A DNA stretch of 64,000 nucleotides from an uncultured Bacteroidota bacterium (lineage in GTDB: Bacteria; Bacteroidota; Bacteroidia; Chitinophagales; Chitinophagaceae). Where the stretch lies: NCBI GenBank assembly GCA_903882805.1, contig CAIRYK010000065.1, positions 38,345 to 102,344 on the forward strand, written 5' to 3'. Each line of letters opens with the position of its first letter. Position 1 is the first letter of the stretch. A program made the translations under genes and the position numbers. The notes below the pieces were generated by a model. That model was not told the DNA's origin and did not search any database. It saw only the letters and a list, made by a program, of their open reading frames with translations. Positions 54,044-63,814 of this stretch are shown piece by piece.

Positions 54044-54243
54044 CGTTAAATAGCTCGGAATCTGATAACTCTTTAGAGATTGACTTAGCGCTCAGCGTAA
54101 TCGATTATTTTCGATTGAGTAAAACAAAAGCCCTAAATATTGTAGACCTGATTAAAAAATCAACCAGTCGCTGGCGCATAGTTGCGAAAGAAATGGGGTT
54201 GGCGAGGGGGGAGCAGGATAGGATGGTGGTGGTGTTTGAGTAG
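54044..54243 (+). pseudogene. C-terminal remnant of a hipA-like toxin gene
   Basis: The last ~62 codons (NSSESDNSLEIDLALSV ... GEQDRMVVVFE, stop at 54243) align without gaps to the C-terminus of the intact HipA at 55270-56523 (ISEKDNSLDLELALSV ... SEQDRMARAFE); by eye about half the residues are identical. No other part of the gene is seen; the repeat palindromes stand where the rest should be. The divergence shows this was a separate hipA, not a recent copy of the neighbour. Confidence 0.8.
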
Positions 54244-54395
54244 GGTTTTGGGGTGATGGGAAAAGACTATCGGATAGTTTGGGGGGACGTAGATTGGAAT
54301 TATTGAAACTAATATAAATATATCCAATGCGTCTGTTAGGGCTGAAACTCAAATTATAGTTTAATTGTGTACCCTTCCTTAAGATTGCCTATAGT

Positions 54396-54692
54396 TTACT
54401 CATAGATTTTAATGTCCAAAATTTCATTCATAGATTTTTCAAAGTGTTCTCGTTCAACTGGTGTAGTAAATGGATTGATTAATGAATTTAGCGAAAGTAA
54501 AATTGGATAGACGGACCAATAAATTTCTCTTAATATTTCCTTATGCTTATCAATATAATACTGTCGTGTAACCAATTGCAAAGTTAGTACGCCTAAATGT
54601 TCTAGTTTAGAAAAAGCATCATAGAATTCATAAGCAGGTGTAACGGCAGAAATTAGAAATGGCGTTTCACTTGCGACTATTTCCATTACCAT
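54396..54692 (-). CDS. Small protein of unknown function
   Basis: 98 residues, or 96 from the third codon, which has an ideal ribosome site (ggagga six bases ahead, on the minus strand), rare in Bacteroidota and a hint of foreign origin. The protein is helical with hydrophobic stretches (LGVLTLQLVTRQYYID, EIYWSVYPILLSLNSLINPF) but no clear membrane span or signal peptide. No family recognised. It lies between the hipA remnant and hipBA in the AT-rich accessory island and may belong to that island. Confidence 0.45.
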   Translation of the reverse strand: MVMEIVASETPFLISAVTPAYEFYDAFSKLEHLGVLTLQLVTRQYYIDKHKEILREIYWSVYPILLSLNSLINPFTTPVEREHFEKSMNEILDIKIYE

Positions 54693-54922
54693 TCCTCCGA
54701 TGTTTATGCTTTTATGTTTATATGACTGTTTTTCTCCATGTTGGTAATATGTGTTTGAACGCCCGCGAACATTTTCAAATCAAATCTATGGTTAATCTAA
54801 ATAAATCGCTCGATTTTGGGGTTGAAATCTCTATTTATTCTAAATCCATCCGCAAATGCGCCAATTTTATGTGTCTGATACTGAATTTATCATCAATGTG
54901 CATTAATATGAACAATACGGAT

Positions 54923-54957
54923 TAAATTTGCTTGTTTTATTGAACATTATGAGCAAA
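54923..54957 (+). promoter_or_regulatory. Candidate promoter and operator of hipBA
   Basis: TAAATTTG (54923-54930) fits TAnnTTTG, 18 bases before hipB. An inverted repeat, tttgct/agcaaa (54927-54932 and 54952-54957, 19 bases apart), overlaps the box and the start codon, a typical place for autorepression by an Xre-type antitoxin. The rest of the gap 54693-54922 holds nothing else clear. Confidence 0.4.
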
Positions 54958-55269
54958 CGAACGACAATACTCATGCCATCTTCCGATAGGGTCTTAAAAG
55001 AACTTGGGGAAAATATTAAGTTGGCTAGGCTACGTAGAAAACTAAGTGCTGAGCAGGTGGCAGAACGGGCTAATATTAGTCGGGGGACTTTAGGGCAGCT
55101 AGAAAAAGGTGCTCCAAGTGTGGCGATGGGAATGTATTGCCAAGTGCTATTTGTGCTCGGTCTTGAAAAAGATCTCCTTAAGGTAGCAGCAGACGATGTC
55201 TTGGGGAGGAAATTACAGGATGCCGAAATGATGGTAAAAGAAAGGGCAACAAAAAAGAAACCAATATAA
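54949..55269 (+). CDS. hipB: HipB-like Xre-family antitoxin
   Basis: 106 residues from ATG 54949 (the frame is open 7 codons up). A short basic N-terminus precedes the helix-turn-helix: ELGENIKLARLRRKLSAEQVAERANISRGTLGQLEKGAPSVAMGMYCQVLFVLGL. A charged C-terminal tail (MMVKERATKKKPI) could insert into the toxin. HipB binds DNA as a dimer, represses the operon and holds HipA inactive. The hipA start codon follows directly after the stop, with no spacing. Confidence 0.88.
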   Translation: MSKRTTILMPSSDRVLKELGENIKLARLRRKLSAEQVAERANISRGTLGQLEKGAPSVAMGMYCQVLFVLGLEKDLLKVAADDVLGRKLQDAEMMVKERATKKKPI

Positions 55270-56523
55270 ATGAGCAGTAAAAAGGAAATATCGGTTTTTG
55301 CGCATTGGGAGGGATTTAATGATCCTGTTCTCATGGGTACTCTTACTGCTACACCGGCAAGAGGAAAAGAAAGTTTTGCGTTTGAATACACTAAAAGCTG
55401 GCTGCAATCCGGGCATACTCACATGATCGACCCTGATTTGCAACTTTATTCCGGGCGTTATTTTCCAAGAGAAGAGCGACAAAATTTTGGCGTGTTTCTC
55501 GACTCATGCCCTGATCGTTGGGGGAGAATCTTAATGGAAAGAAGAGAAGCGGTAATGGCCAGAAAAGAACAACGTACTTCCCGAAATCTATTTGAATCAG
55601 ATTACTTACTTGGCGTTTATGACGGTCATAGAATGGGAGCCCTGCGGTTCAAATTAGGTGAAGGCGGTAATTTCCTGAATGACGATAGAAATATGGCTGC
55701 ACCACCGTGGACATCGTTACGTGAGTTGGAACATGCCAGCACGAAGTTTGAAGAGGATAATTCAAATGATGAAGACTACTTGAAATGGATTAACATGCTA
55801 ATGGCTCCGGGTTCCTCCCTTGGTGGCGCGCGTCCTAAGGCTAGTGTAGTGGATGCAAAAAACCACTTGTGGATTGCGAAGTTTCCAAGCATTAAAGATA
55901 CAAAGAATGTGGGTGCATGGGAAATGGTGGTCAATAGGCTAGCGTTAAAAGCAGGAGTTAATGTTGCAGAAGGACAGTTAAAGCAGTTCAATAGCAAAAA
56001 TCACACTTTTCTTGCCAAGCGGTTCGACCGTAATATAAATGGAACTCGCATTCATTTTGCATCGGCAATGACCATGCTTGGTTATACTGATGGCGCAGGT
56101 TACGATACAGGTGTCAGTTATTTGGAAATAGCTGAATTCCTAGTTAGGCATGGCGCAGAGGTAAATACGGACCTAGAAGAGTTATGGAGAAGGATCGTAT
56201 TTTCTATTTGTATAAAAAACACTGATGACCATTTACGGAATCATGGCTTTCTGCTTTCCGAAAAAGGCTGGAGATTGTCACCTGCTTATGATATTAATCC
56301 GAATGAGTTTGGTGCAGGCCTGAGTTTGAATATTTCAGAAAAGGACAATTCACTCGATCTGGAATTGGCTTTAAGTGTATCTGAATATTTCCGGATACCA
56401 GGAACGAAAGCAAAAAAGATAATTGAGCTGGCAAAGAGTGTGGTAACTGAATGGCGTGGTATTGCCAAGGATGTCGGTCTGTCAAAATCAGAACAAGACC
56501 GAATGGCAAGGGCGTTTGAATAG
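55270..56523 (+). CDS. hipA: HipA-family serine/threonine kinase toxin
   Basis: 417 residues. HipA kinases phosphorylate glutamyl-tRNA synthetase or other targets and slow growth. Visible: N-terminal subdomain (~1-110; VFAHWEGFNDPVLMGTLTA, FGVFLDSCPDRWGR), the Ser/Gly loop PGSSLGGARPKASV (~178-191), the ATP-site Lys in WIAKFPS, the catalytic loop NTDDHLRNHGF (~316-326) and the metal-binding Asp of YDINP (~340). All kinase residues look intact. It is adjacent to hipB. The DNA is AT-richer than the chromosomal genes, as in the rest of the island up to 58.6 kb. Confidence 0.92.
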   Translation: MSSKKEISVFAHWEGFNDPVLMGTLTATPARGKESFAFEYTKSWLQSGHTHMIDPDLQLYSGRYFPREERQNFGVFLDSCPDRWGRILMERREAVMARKEQRTSRNLFESDYLLGVYDGHRMGALRFKLGEGGNFLNDDRNMAAPPWTSLRELEHASTKFEEDNSNDEDYLKWINMLMAPGSSLGGARPKASVVDAKNHLWIAKFPSIKDTKNVGAWEMVVNRLALKAGVNVAEGQLKQFNSKNHTFLAKRFDRNINGTRIHFASAMTMLGYTDGAGYDTGVSYLEIAEFLVRHGAEVNTDLEELWRRIVFSICIKNTDDHLRNHGFLLSEKGWRLSPAYDINPNEFGAGLSLNISEKDNSLDLELALSVSEYFRIPGTKAKKIIELAKSVVTEWRGIAKDVGLSKSEQDRMARAFE

Positions 56524-56797
56524 GACATAAACTAGCGGTAGATACTTCTCTTTTGTTAAATCAAAAATTGAATTTAATAGGGACAAAAACTGACATCATT
56601 ACATGACAAAACAAGACCTGCAAAACGCCTATTTGACAATTTAAAAATAAATATGTATCGTACTGTTTAAAATCCATTTGCATGGGATTTGCGGTAATTT
56701 AGAAGAGATTTAGATTTCATATAAACCAGAAAAATTGTCAAAAATGCCCGATTTTCTGGTGTGCCAATTGTAGTACTAAATGGTAAATCATTTTGGC

Positions 56798-57024
56798 ATG
56801 AAAAGAAAACTACTTGGCGTAAATTCGTATGACCGGACACGTGACATTACCCCGGAAGAGGTAAGGAGATTTGAGAGATTTAAAAACTACAATGATGAAC
56901 AGGTAAATGAACTGATTGACACAATAAAGAAATATACCCGGTTTATTTATAATGTGGTTTCTAAAAGGAAAAAGTCTGGCAAGAAGATTGCATTACACAT
57001 TGATAATCAACAAACTAAGGCAGC

Positions 57025-57028
<4 letters not shown>
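56798..57028 (+). CDS. Small protein coupled to the recombinase
   Basis: 76 residues from ATG 56798 (six more codons are open upstream). Very basic: MKRKLLGVNSYDRTRDITPEEVRRFERFKNY, a helix NELIDTIKKYTRFIYNVV, and a Lys-rich end (KRKKSGKKIALH). Its stop overlaps the recombinase start by four bases (ATGA), so they are translationally coupled. A recombination directionality factor or DNA-binding accessory protein is plausible, but no family is recognised. The 274-base gap to hipA (56524-56797) is AT-rich and holds no other gene. Confidence 0.6.
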
Positions 57029-58663
<1,635 letters not shown>

Positions 58664-58748
58664 CTGTGTTACTGCAATGTTACGCCGCTTTTGGTTACTA
58701 AACTATTCTGTTGCGGCATTTTGTATAAATATTGTGATATTAAATTCA

Positions 58749-59645
58749 TCATAGTATGTAGTGGGTCTCAAATGGGACGTCGGCTGAAACGTTGGCGCGG
58801 TAGCCTTTGGGGAATATACCATATACTGTAGAGCCGGTGCCTGTGAGCGAAGCATAGATGGCGCCGGCGGCGTAGATCTGCTGCTTTATGCTGGCCAGCA
58901 CGGGGTGGGCGGCAAATACAGGGGCTTCAAAATCGTTGCTTATGCGGTCTTTCCAGTCGGGTAGGGGCAGGGTGTGCAGTAGGCGGAGGTCGAAGGGGGC
59001 AGGGCGTGGGGTGATTAGCTGAAATGCGCGCGCTGTAGATATATGTAGCTGAGGGCATACCAGTTGCAGGCTATAGTCGGTAAGGTCTATGGGGGTGGGT
59101 TCCATGTGTTCGCCGCGGCCGCTGGCATACTGCGGGGTATTGTATATAAAAAACGGACAGTCGCTGCCCAGTTGCAGGGCCATTTCGGCAAGTTGAGTCT
59201 TGGTAAGGCCGGTTTGGTAGTAGTCGTTGAGCAGCGTTAGCATAAAAGCGCCATCGGCCGATCCTCCACCCAAGCCTGCGCCCATGGGTATGGTTTTGTG
59301 CAGGTATATATCTATGCTCTCCCTCTCCTTTGGAGCGGGCTGGGTTGAGGCCTTTGGAGAGGGCTCGGCTGCGGCAAGTATGGTTTTATCGGCAGGGGCG
59401 GCATGGGGTGCATAGCGGTCGCAAAACATACGGTAGGCTTTCCATACCAGGTTGTCGGTAGTATTGCCGGCTACAGCCAGGCCCGTTAGGTGCATGGCGG
59501 GTTGGGCAGCGGCGGCGGGTACTACCTCCAGCGCATCGCGCAGCGGCACGGGGTAAAATACGGTTTCAAGGTCGTGATAGCCATCGGCGCGGCGGCGGGT
59601 GATGTACAACCCCAGATTGATCTTACAATTTGGAAAACATAGCAT
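58749..59645 (-). CDS. ispE: 4-diphosphocytidyl-2-C-methyl-D-erythritol kinase
   Basis: 298 residues from the ATG at 59645 (MLCFPNCKINLGLYITRRRADGYHDL); the frame is open 14 codons further. A GHMP kinase that phosphorylates CDP-ME in the MEP isoprenoid pathway. Key parts: KINLGLYI, RADGYHDLETVFYPV, the ATP loop PMGAGLGGGSADGAF, the Asp in QLGSDCPFF and GTGSTVYGIF. Residues ~85-108 (AAEPSPKASTQPAPKERE) are extra compared with the usual kinase and are encoded by a palindromic repeat inside the gene. The insertion is in frame, just before the ATP loop. It is divergent from the ABC gene and follows the tRNA gene. Confidence 0.93.
   Translation of the reverse strand: MLCFPNCKINLGLYITRRRADGYHDLETVFYPVPLRDALEVVPAAAAQPAMHLTGLAVAGNTTDNLVWKAYRMFCDRYAPHAAPADKTILAAAEPSPKASTQPAPKERESIDIYLHKTIPMGAGLGGGSADGAFMLTLLNDYYQTGLTKTQLAEMALQLGSDCPFFIYNTPQYASGRGEHMEPTPIDLTDYSLQLVCPQLHISTARAFQLITPRPAPFDLRLLHTLPLPDWKDRISNDFEAPVFAAHPVLASIKQQIYAAGAIYASLTGTGSTVYGIFPKGYRANVSADVPFETHYIL
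59321..59370. repeat. Palindromic repeat inside ispE
   Basis: The inverted arms ccctctcc (59321-59328) and ggagaggg (59356-59363), with cctttggag at both ends and ggttgagg between, look like an intergenic palindromic repeat. It is kept in frame and encodes the residues ~90-108 inserted in IspE. Confidence 0.7.
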
Positions 59646-59705
59646 ACTGAGGGTGAAATTATGCGTATTTTTGAAAACCAATAGCAATAATATACCCGCA
59701 TTTTA

Positions 59706-60416
59706 ATGAAAGAAGTAATCAGGCTCGCCGACATCCGCAAAAGTTATTATCTGGGCAAGCAGGAGCTGCCTGTGCTAAAGGGCATCAATCTGCTGATACA
59801 GCAAAACGAGTATGTGGCGCTTATGGGGCCGTCGGGGTCGGGCAAGTCTACGCTCATGAACATTCTGGGCTGCCTCGATTCGCCCAGCGGCGGTACCTAT
59901 GTGCTGAACGGCAAAGACGTGAGCAATATGGACGAGGACTCGCTGGCCGATGTGCGCAATACCGAGATAGGCTTTGTGTTTCAGCAGTTCAATCTACTGC
60001 CGCGCCTAACAGCCTGGGAAAACGTGGGCTTGCCGCTGCTCTATGCCGGAGCGTCGCGCAAGGAGCGCGAGGAACGCGCCCGCGCCATGCTGCAAAAGGT
60101 AGGCCTGGCCGACAGGGCGCACCACAAACCCAATGAGCTGAGCGGCGGCCAGAGCCAGCGCGTGGCCATAGCCAGGGCGCTCATCAACAATCCGTCGCTA
60201 CTGCTGGCCGATGAACCTACCGGTAATCTGGACAGTAAAACATCGGTAGAGATTATGGAGCTGTTTGGGCAGATACACAGTCAGGGTAATACCGTGCTGC
60301 TGGTAACACACGAGGAAGACATAGCCAACTACACGCACCGCGTGATAAGGATAAGAGACGGAGTAGTAGAAACAGACAAACAAATAACCAACCCTACGCA
60401 AAGCGCGCTGGGGTAA
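59706..60416 (+). CDS. ABC transporter ATP-binding protein (LolD/MacB-like)
   Basis: 236 residues with every ABC motif: Walker A GPSGSGKS (~41), Q loop [20 protein letters not shown], signature [15 protein letters not shown], Walker B LLLADEP, D loop TGNLDSKT and switch His in LVTHE. The pattern matches the MacB/LolD/FtsE branch that drives lipoprotein release or export of small molecules and peptides. No permease gene is adjacent, so its partner is elsewhere. The start is 60 bases from ispE, divergent. It may be co-transcribed with the adenosyltransferase 56 bases downstream. Confidence 0.93.
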   Translation: MKEVIRLADIRKSYYLGKQELPVLKGINLLIQQNEYVALMGPSGSGKSTLMNILGCLDSPSGGTYVLNGKDVSNMDEDSLADVRNTEIGFVFQQFNLLPRLTAWENVGLPLLYAGASRKEREERARAMLQKVGLADRAHHKPNELSGGQSQRVAIARALINNPSLLLADEPTGNLDSKTSVEIMELFGQIHSQGNTVLLVTHEEDIANYTHRVIRIRDGVVETDKQITNPTQSALG

Positions 60417-60472
60417 GAAGGGAACATTTATAACAAGTGCGGCTGCAGCCGGAACCCATAAAAAGCAAACCA

Positions 60473-61030
60473 ATGTTTAAGATATATACCAAAACCGGAG
60501 ACAAGGGCGGAACGAGCCTGATAGGCGGGGTAAGAGTGCCTAAAAACCATATACGGATAGAGAGCTATGGCACAGTGGATGAGCTGAATTCGTATATAGG
60601 CATGGTAAACGACCTTGCCGCCAATGCCGAGATAAGCGAGTGGCTGCGAGAGATACAAGACCGCTTGTTTACAGTAGGGTCTGTACTGGCTACCAATCCC
60701 GATAAGGAGGTGAAAATGAAGCTGCCCGACCTGCACGATGCCGATGTGGTGTGGCTGGAAGACCGTATAGACCAGATGAATGAGTCGCTGCCCGAGATGC
60801 GGTCGTTTATACTGCCGGGGGGCAATCTGGCATCGTCTACATGCCATGTGGCGCGCTGCGTGTGCCGCCGTGCCGAGCGGATATGCGTGGCCATGCAGGA
60901 GCAGCACGAGGTAATACCCGAGCTGGTGATACAGTACCTCAATCGCTTGTCCGACTTTTTGTTTGTGTTGTGTCGCTACATCAGCCACATCAACCATGCG
61001 CCCGAGGTGCCATGGCGTGCGCGGCTATAA
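60473..61030 (+). CDS. Cob(I)alamin adenosyltransferase, PduO type
   Basis: 185 residues from ATG 60473 (MFKIYTKTGDKGGTSLIGG); the frame is open 12 codons further up. A PduO/Cob_adeno_trans family helical bundle: YTKTGDKGGTSLIGG (ATP-binding), ESYGTVDELNSYIG, SFILPGGNLASSTCHVARCVCRRAER, and LNRLSDFLFVLCRY. It transfers adenosyl from ATP to cob(I)alamin to make adenosylcobalamin, the cofactor for methylmalonyl-CoA mutase. A B12-binding mutase subunit lies 2 kb away (62939), which fits. The terminator at 61062 follows. Confidence 0.94.
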   Translation: MFKIYTKTGDKGGTSLIGGVRVPKNHIRIESYGTVDELNSYIGMVNDLAANAEISEWLREIQDRLFTVGSVLATNPDKEVKMKLPDLHDADVVWLEDRIDQMNESLPEMRSFILPGGNLASSTCHVARCVCRRAERICVAMQEQHEVIPELVIQYLNRLSDFLFVLCRYISHINHAPEVPWRARL

Positions 61031-61061
61031 AGGAGGCAATGATCGTAAATTATATAAAATA

Positions 61062-61093
61062 ACAACGCCTGCAAGGAGTCTTGCAGGCGTTGT
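61062..61093. terminator. Hairpin between convergent genes
   Basis: A perfect 14-bp stem, acaacgcctgcaag with cttgcaggcgttgt (loop gagt). On the minus strand it is followed by tattttata, so it best ends the barrel gene at 61118; it can also stop the adenosyltransferase transcript. Confidence 0.75.
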
Positions 61094-61117
61094 AGTACAG
61101 TAGCATTTAGGCAGGTA

Positions 61118-62071
61118 TTAGTTTCTCCACCACTCCCTGTCTTTTGCGTTTATTTTGTAGTAAAGCGTTACAGAAAGCGTGCTGTAAGAATCGTTGTTAG
61201 ATGGATTGCCTCTCAGGTTGCCGGCTGCATTGGGCACCACCAGACCTGAAAAATAACCTTTGTCTTCTACCTGATAAGCTATGATAGCATCTTTGGCCTG
61301 CAGGTGTTTTTTGTATTCTGCGGGGTCTACATATTTGCCGCTTACGCCGTCCAGATAGTCGGTAAATGTGAGGCGATACATATACTCTATGCCCAGGTTG
61401 AGGTGCTGACCCAGATCCCAGCGGTAGCCGAATACTATAGGTATGCACATTTGCCATTTAGAGTATTGCTCGGGGTAGTTTCCGCCCCAGCCTTGTCCTT
61501 CCAGCGACAGATTGTAGGTTTTCACCCACGATGGGCTTGCACCTACAGTGCTGTATGGCTCGAAGTGAAACACGCCAATACCTGCACCCAAAAACGGCTG
61601 ACCGCGTTTGTGCGATATTTTGCTTTCGGGGTTGAATCGCATAGGGTTGAGCTCCATAAGCAGCGACCCTTCAAAAATATAAGATTTAGCTGTTTGCGAG
61701 CGTGCATAGCGTTGGTATCCATCGTCGCCCTGACTGCTTGCTTTCAGCGCCAGGTCGTAGTTCCATTTATCGGTTGCAAACACAGTACCATAGTTAGCCG
61801 CCATTCTTATGGCAAAGCAGGGATGCACGGTATACCTACCGAACAGACCGCCCATAAAGGCAACTTTATCGAAATATTTGCTGTTTACATAATGATCGAT
61901 AGCGGAATTTGTGCCAACATCGCCCCATAAATCGCTCAATCCGAAGTTGGTGCCAATAGACCATCCGGAGGGTTCGATATATATTCTTGAGGCGTCTTGT
62001 GCTTTTATGGCAGGGCTCAAAGCCATACATATGCCTAAGACCATTAAATAACGGAATAACCTGGACTGCAT
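61118..62071 (-). CDS. Outer-membrane beta-barrel protein
   Basis: 317 residues; signal peptide MQSRLFRYLMVLGICMALSPAIKAQ. The mature part has alternating strand patterns of a small barrel: WSIGTNFGLSDLWGDVG, AIRMAANYGTVF, GQPFLGAGIGVFHFEP, LNLGIEYMYRLTFTDYL and the C-terminal YSTLSVTLYYKI. It resembles the DUF6089-type outer-membrane barrels of Bacteroidota, whose role is not known. It stands alone on the minus strand and is separated from the crotonase by 31 bases; co-transcription with the crotonase is possible. Confidence 0.8.
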   Translation of the reverse strand: MQSRLFRYLMVLGICMALSPAIKAQDASRIYIEPSGWSIGTNFGLSDLWGDVGTNSAIDHYVNSKYFDKVAFMGGLFGRYTVHPCFAIRMAANYGTVFATDKWNYDLALKASSQGDDGYQRYARSQTAKSYIFEGSLLMELNPMRFNPESKISHKRGQPFLGAGIGVFHFEPYSTVGASPSWVKTYNLSLEGQGWGGNYPEQYSKWQMCIPIVFGYRWDLGQHLNLGIEYMYRLTFTDYLDGVSGKYVDPAEYKKHLQAKDAIIAYQVEDKGYFSGLVVPNAAGNLRGNPSNNDSYSTLSVTLYYKINAKDREWWRN

Positions 62072-62102
62072 GTACAGAAAATTTTAAGGTTGAAGATATG
62101 AA

Positions 62103-62882
62103 CTATTTTCCTTTAAACACAGGTTTTCTTTTTTCAAGAAAAGCGCCTGTGCCTTCTTTCATGTCTTCGGTAGTGAAGCAGGCGCCAAAGCGTTCTATTT
62201 CATTATCAAAGCCATGTGCATTACATTTTGCAGCATCGTTTACGCAGGCTATTACCTGAGCTACTGCTACCGGAGCTTTAGTTTGTATTTTCAGCAGTAT
62301 TTCTTTTGCTTTATTTATCAGTTCTTCGGGCGCCACTACATGGTTTACCAGGCCCAGCGTTTTGGCTTCTTCTGCGCCTATCATGTCGGCAGTCATCATC
62401 AGTTCCATTGCTTTGCCCTTGCCTACCAGCTGTGTGAGGCGCTGTGTGCCGCCATAGCCGGGTATAAGGCCCAGGTTTACTTCGGGCTGGCCAAATTTTG
62501 CGTTGGTAGCCGCTACCCTGAAGTGGCAAGCCATAGCCAGCTCGCAACCGCCGCCCAGCGAGAAGCCGTTTACGGCAGCTACTACAGGCTTAGGGCAATT
62601 TTCTATTTTATTAAACACGCTATCCTGACCTATTTTGGCCAGCGCCGCGCCGCCCGCTGCATCCAGCGACAAGAATTCAGATATATCTGCGCCCGCTACA
62701 AACGATTTTTCGCCTGCGCCGGTGATGATCACAGTTTTTACTTCCGCATTGGTGTACACATCGTCCATTGCCTGTCCCAGTTCGGCAATTACATCTTTGT
62801 TAAGCGCATTCATTTTGTCGGGGCGGTTGATGGTAATGGTCATCATGCCCTTGTCCAGTTCGGTAAGTAATGTCTTGTACAT
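62103..62882 (-). CDS. Enoyl-CoA hydratase/isomerase (crotonase family)
   Basis: 259 residues, typical size. The crotonase fold marks are all there: FVAGADISEFLSL, AAVNGFSLGGGCELAMAC (oxyanion loop, first Glu), PEVNLGLIPGYGGTQRL (second Glu) and KAMELMMTADMIGAEEA. It hydrates trans-2-enoyl-CoA in fatty-acid or amino-acid breakdown. Neighbours are the B12-binding mutase subunit, 56 bases upstream on the same strand, and the adenosyltransferase, which suggests branched-chain amino acid or odd-chain acid catabolism (inference). Confidence 0.93.
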   Translation of the reverse strand: MYKTLLTELDKGMMTITINRPDKMNALNKDVIAELGQAMDDVYTNAEVKTVIITGAGEKSFVAGADISEFLSLDAAGGAALAKIGQDSVFNKIENCPKPVVAAVNGFSLGGGCELAMACHFRVAATNAKFGQPEVNLGLIPGYGGTQRLTQLVGKGKAMELMMTADMIGAEEAKTLGLVNHVVAPEELINKAKEILLKIQTKAPVAVAQVIACVNDAAKCNAHGFDNEIERFGACFTTEDMKEGTGAFLEKRKPVFKGK

Positions 62883-62938
62883 CTTTTGTGTTTATTGAAA
62901 ATTTATGTTTGAGGTTTTTGTTGTCGGTTTTGGTGCGC

Positions 62939-63364
62939 CTATATCAGGTCTTTTCTGTTTTCCTTCACCCAATCGTGTATGTAGGCGGCTATTTCGGCGG
63001 TAGATGCGCCAGGTGCAAAAAGCTTGCAAACACCTGCTGCATTTAGCTCCTGCATATCTTCTTCTGGTATTATGCCGCCGCCGGTGAGCAGCACATCGTT
63101 AAGGCCTTTTTCCTTCATTAGTTGCAGTAGCTTAGGAAAAACAGTCATGTGGGCACCGCTCAGAATACTAATACCTATTGCGTCTACGTCTTCCTGCAGT
63201 GCTGTGTTGACCACCATTTCGGGCGTTTGGCGCAGTCCGGTATATATTACCTCCATACCTGCATCGCGAAGCGCAGTAGCAACCACCTTTGCGCCGCGGT
63301 CATGACCATCAAGTCCTACTTTAGCCACCAGCACCCGCACGGGGCGGTTCAGTTCATTGCCCAT
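62939..63364 (-). CDS. B12-binding subunit of a methylmalonyl-CoA mutase-type enzyme
   Basis: 141 residues, a stand-alone cobalamin-binding domain. The base-off/His-on motif is complete: [15 protein letters not shown] (DxHxxG), then ISILSGAHM and the GG of LLTGGGII. It matches the C-terminal domain of methylmalonyl-CoA mutase or its separate small subunit (as in mcmA2/icmB-like systems). The substrate-binding large subunit is not in the window. It is followed by the crotonase gene. A TACTTTTG box lies 18 bases upstream. It probably needs the PduO-type enzyme at 60473 for its cofactor. Confidence 0.92.
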   Translation of the reverse strand: MGNELNRPVRVLVAKVGLDGHDRGAKVVATALRDAGMEVIYTGLRQTPEMVVNTALQEDVDAIGISILSGAHMTVFPKLLQLMKEKGLNDVLLTGGGIIPEEDMQELNAAGVCKLFAPGASTAEIAAYIHDWVKENRKDLI

Positions 63365-63381
63365 CAGTTTGAATTAGAGTG

Positions 63382-63389
63382 CAAAAGTA
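63382..63389 (-). promoter_or_regulatory. Candidate -7 box for the B12-domain/crotonase operon
   Basis: Minus-strand TACTTTTG fits TAnnTTTG, 18 bases before the start at 63364. Confidence 0.4.
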
Positions 63390-63506
63390 ATGATTTATAG
63401 TTCTTTTAGGTACTATACCGCCAGCCAATTTTAATATAAGCGCGCGCCGTTTTTTGCCAACATCATGTTACAGTACCATTGTTGCCGGTACGTGGCTGAT
63501 TACATT

Positions 63507-63572
63507 CGATGCCTACAGCATCGGGCGTTATAGCTTATATGTTTCTATAAACATCCGATGCCTACTGCATCG
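63507..63572. repeat. Two palindromes before the tandem repeat
   Basis: cgatgcctacagcatcg at 63507-63523 and the variant cgatgcctactgcatcg at 63556-63572, of the same family as at 53955. Confidence 0.8.
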
Positions 63573-63607
63573 ATAGTATATTTGGCTACAGTATACATCG
63601 CACATAC

Positions 63608-63793
63608 GCAGCCATATCAATAATATTCGGACAGTAATGATGCTGTAGGCATCAAATATTTATAGCAAAGAAATACAATATGCGCCGATGCCGTAGGTAT
63701 CGAATGTGTTTGTAGAATGGGCGCCGATTTGTGGCTAATTACTTGCGATGCCTACAGCATCGCGGGCTGCTACGGGATTGGTAATATTATCTC
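63608..63793. repeat. 207-bp-period tandem repeat, unit 1
   Basis: From gcagccatatcaataatatt to ggtaatattatctc. It holds three palindromes: gatgctgtaggcatc (63639-63653), cgatgccgtaggtatcg (63686-63702, imperfect) and cgatgcctacagcatcg (63746-63762). The first is the reverse complement of the third. No gene lies in the 636-base stretch from 63365 to the window end. Confidence 0.9.
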
Positions 63794-63814
63794 AACATTA
63801 TAGATCGGATATGC

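Noticed and set aside
54659..54925. 88-codon plus-strand frame in the island
   Set aside because: Odd hydrophobic/Cys-rich composition with no domain, overlapping the start of the more plausible minus-strand gene.
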